A DNA stretch of 64,000 nt from Solirubrobacteraceae bacterium (GTDB lineage Bacteria > Actinomycetota > Thermoleophilia > Solirubrobacterales > Solirubrobacteraceae). The notes beneath the pieces were generated by a model that did not search any database, had not been told where the DNA came from, and was given only the letters and a program-made list of their open reading frames with translations. Made by a program: the position numbers and the translations under genes. The DNA is taken from assembly GCA_016463515.1 (NCBI GenBank), contig JAEMRF010000001.1, positions 50,831 through 114,830 on the forward strand, read 5' to 3'. Below, one piece after another: positions 62,995 through 64,000 of this stretch. The number at the start of each line of letters is the position of its first letter. Positions within the stretch are counted from its first letter, which is position 1.

Positions 62995-63039
62995 CCAAAA
63001 CCGTTTCCAACGCACACACCACGTTCCGGTTTCTTAAGG

Positions 63040-63112
63040 CGCGCCCGGCTGGATTCGAACCAGCGACTTCTTGCTCCGGAGGCAAGCACTCTATCCACTG
63101 AGCTACGGGCGC
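63040..63112 (-). tRNA. tRNA-Arg (anticodon CCG), att site of both elements
   Basis: 73 nt. Acceptor GCGCCCG/CGGGCGC, D arm GCTC...GAGT, anticodon stem CTTGC/GCAAG with loop CTCCGGA (CCG), T arm GCTGG-TTCGAAT-CCAGC, discriminator G. The CCA is not fully encoded. Bases 63040-63082 are the 43-bp att repeat. The gene stays intact because the integrated copy restores the 3' part. Confidence 0.95.
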
Positions 63113-63145
63113 CAGAGCACGCAGACTACCGCCTTCGCCCGCCAG

Positions 63146-64000
63146 CTACGGGACGCGTGGCCCACCGCCACCCGGCAGCGCCATCCGCAGGATCTTCTTG
63201 TACACCGACCCGTACTGCCGGCCGAGCCGTCCCGTCGTGTACGGCAGCCCGTAGCGCTCGCAGACCTCCTGCACCTTCGGGGCGATCTCCGCGTACCGGC
63301 TGCTCGGCATGTCCGGGTAGAGGTGGTGCTCGACCTGGTACGAGAGGTGGCCCGTGAGGATGTGGAACAGGCGCGTGCCCTCGAGGTTGCACGACCCCAG
63401 CAGCTGCCGGACGTACCAGCCGCCGCGCGACTCGTCCTCGAACTGCTCCTCGGTGAACGTCTCCGCGCCTTCGGGCAGGTGGCCGCAGAAGACGATCGTG
63501 TGGACCCACACGCTGCGGATCGTGTTGGCGACCAGCGCAGCCGCCAGCGATTTGGGGGCCGAGCGGCGGCCGGAGAGGATGGGGAAAAGGACGTAGTCCT
63601 TCAGCACCTGCCCGCGGGCCTTGCGCGCCATCGCGAGGATCTCGCCGCGGGCCTGTTCCTTCGTCTTGCGCCCGTCGCGGACCGCGTCGAGCTCCATGTC
63701 GTAGATCGCGATGCCCCACTCGAACGTGAAGGCCATGAGGAAGAAGTACGCGGGCTGCAGCAGGTAGATCGGGTGCCACGGCTGCTCGGGCTCGACGCGC
63801 ATCGCGGAGTAGCCGAGGTCGCGGTCCTTGCCGACGACGTTCGTGTACGTGTGGTGCTGGTAGTTGTGCGCGTGCTTCCACGACTTCGCGGTGGAGACGG
63901 CGTCCCACTCCCAGGTCGTGGAGTGGATCGACGGGTCGCGCATCCAGTCCCACTGCCCGTGCATGATGTTGTGCCCGAGCTCCATGTTCTCGAGGATCTT
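63146..64000 (-). CDS. Membrane fatty-acid desaturase, C-terminal part (5' truncated by window)
   Basis: 284 visible residues. Three histidine boxes of the membrane di-iron desaturases: 'GHNIMHGQ' (H-x3-H), 'HNYQHHTYTN' (H-x2-HH) and 'QVEHHLYPD' (Q-x2-HH). It resembles actinobacterial acyl-lipid/linoleoyl-CoA-type desaturases that introduce double bonds into membrane lipids. First chromosomal gene to the right of the tRNA; its start lies beyond position 64,000. Confidence 0.93.
   Translation of the reverse strand, partial: KILENMELGHNIMHGQWDWMRDPSIHSTTWEWDAVSTAKSWKHAHNYQHHTYTNVVGKDRDLGYSAMRVEPEQPWHPIYLLQPAYFFLMAFTFEWGIAIYDMELDAVRDGRKTKEQARGEILAMARKARGQVLKDYVLFPILSGRRSAPKSLAAALVANTIRSVWVHTIVFCGHLPEGAETFTEEQFEDESRGGWYVRQLLGSCNLEGTRLFHILTGHLSYQVEHHLYPDMPSSRYAEIAPKVQEVCERYGLPYTTGRLGRQYGSVYKKILRMALPGGGGPRVP

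Larger units (their letters stand above)
49054..63039. mobile_element. Integrative element 2 (about 14 kb, complete; satellite-like)
   Basis: Bounded by 43-bp direct repeats at 49054-49096 and 63040-63082. The right copy is the 3' end of an intact tRNA-Arg gene. It contains its own tyrosine integrase (51048), a primase-helicase operon (59256-62915), two small HTH proteins, an SOS-type box, Abi-alpha/DUF4393 and HEPN-like proteins, and a tail-spike-like protein. No capsid, terminase or conjugation genes are visible, so it is either a phage satellite or a small mobilisable element. Confidence 0.85.

Noticed and set aside
1..64000. CRISPR array, insertion sequence or rRNA
   Set aside because: No regularly spaced direct repeats with spacers, no transposase and no rRNA signature were seen.

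Overview
The window is high-GC DNA with dense ATGA/GTGA-coupled genes and actinobacterial-style Arg/Pro/Ala-rich proteins. The repeated Ig-like modules, RTX repeats and strongly basic C-terminal domains suggest a deep-branching actinobacterium, possibly class Thermoleophilia. That placement is inference only; no rRNA or marker gene is present.

Layout. (1) Positions 1 to about 49,050 are the right-hand part of a large mobile element whose left end lies outside the window. It opens with replication genes (the C-terminus of a DnaX-like clamp-loader subunit, a HolA-like delta subunit, an SSB) mixed with phage/plasmid-type small genes (ATP-grasp, SLOG-fold, HTH and zinc-ribbon proteins, a GHKL ATPase). 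A long surface-protein island follows (about 13-42 kb). It contains a broken type IV prepilin, about ten large secreted proteins (RTX, delta-60, Kelch/LamG and NHL propellers, Ig-like proteins, a clan GH-A hydrolase, two subtilases), TasA-type proteins and their SipW-type signal peptidase. Next come c-di-GMP genes (PilZ, HD-GYP), an MFS transporter and, at the extreme right, an excisionase-like gene coupled to a tyrosine integrase. (2) Positions 49,054 to 63,039 are a second, complete integrative element of about 14 kb. It is bounded by a 43-bp direct repeat that is the 3' part of a tRNA-Arg(CCG) gene. It carries its own integrase, an Abi-alpha/DUF4393 protein, a HEPN-like protein, a phage tail-spike-like beta-helix protein, an SOS-box-preceded small gene, and a primase-helicase operon preceded by a candidate short RNA/terminated leader. 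(3) From 63,040 the chromosome resumes: the intact tRNA-Arg gene and a truncated membrane fatty-acid desaturase.

How the parts may work together. In element 1 a recurring GGACGTTTC-type box lies upstream of nearly every exported-protein transcription unit, exactly 50 bp from the start codon in three cases, so the surface island looks like one regulon. A TasA-like protein, a SipW-like peptidase with a Ser/His active site, and a giant Kelch/LamG protein with the same export signal are consecutive genes, and a further TasA-like/NHL fusion sits 28 kb away. I read this as an element-borne surface-fibre or matrix system, possibly tuned by c-di-GMP. Element 2 resembles a P4-like satellite in organisation: integrase, accessory/defence genes, an untranslated leader with a terminator, a primase-helicase and two matching iteron-like arrays.

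Several small genes of element 1 are broken by single-base changes (prepilin, a Mom/GNAT-like gene, a DUF4031 gene with an in-frame TAG, one minus-strand gene), while every very long ORF is intact. This favours genuine decay over random sequencing error, but it is not proof.
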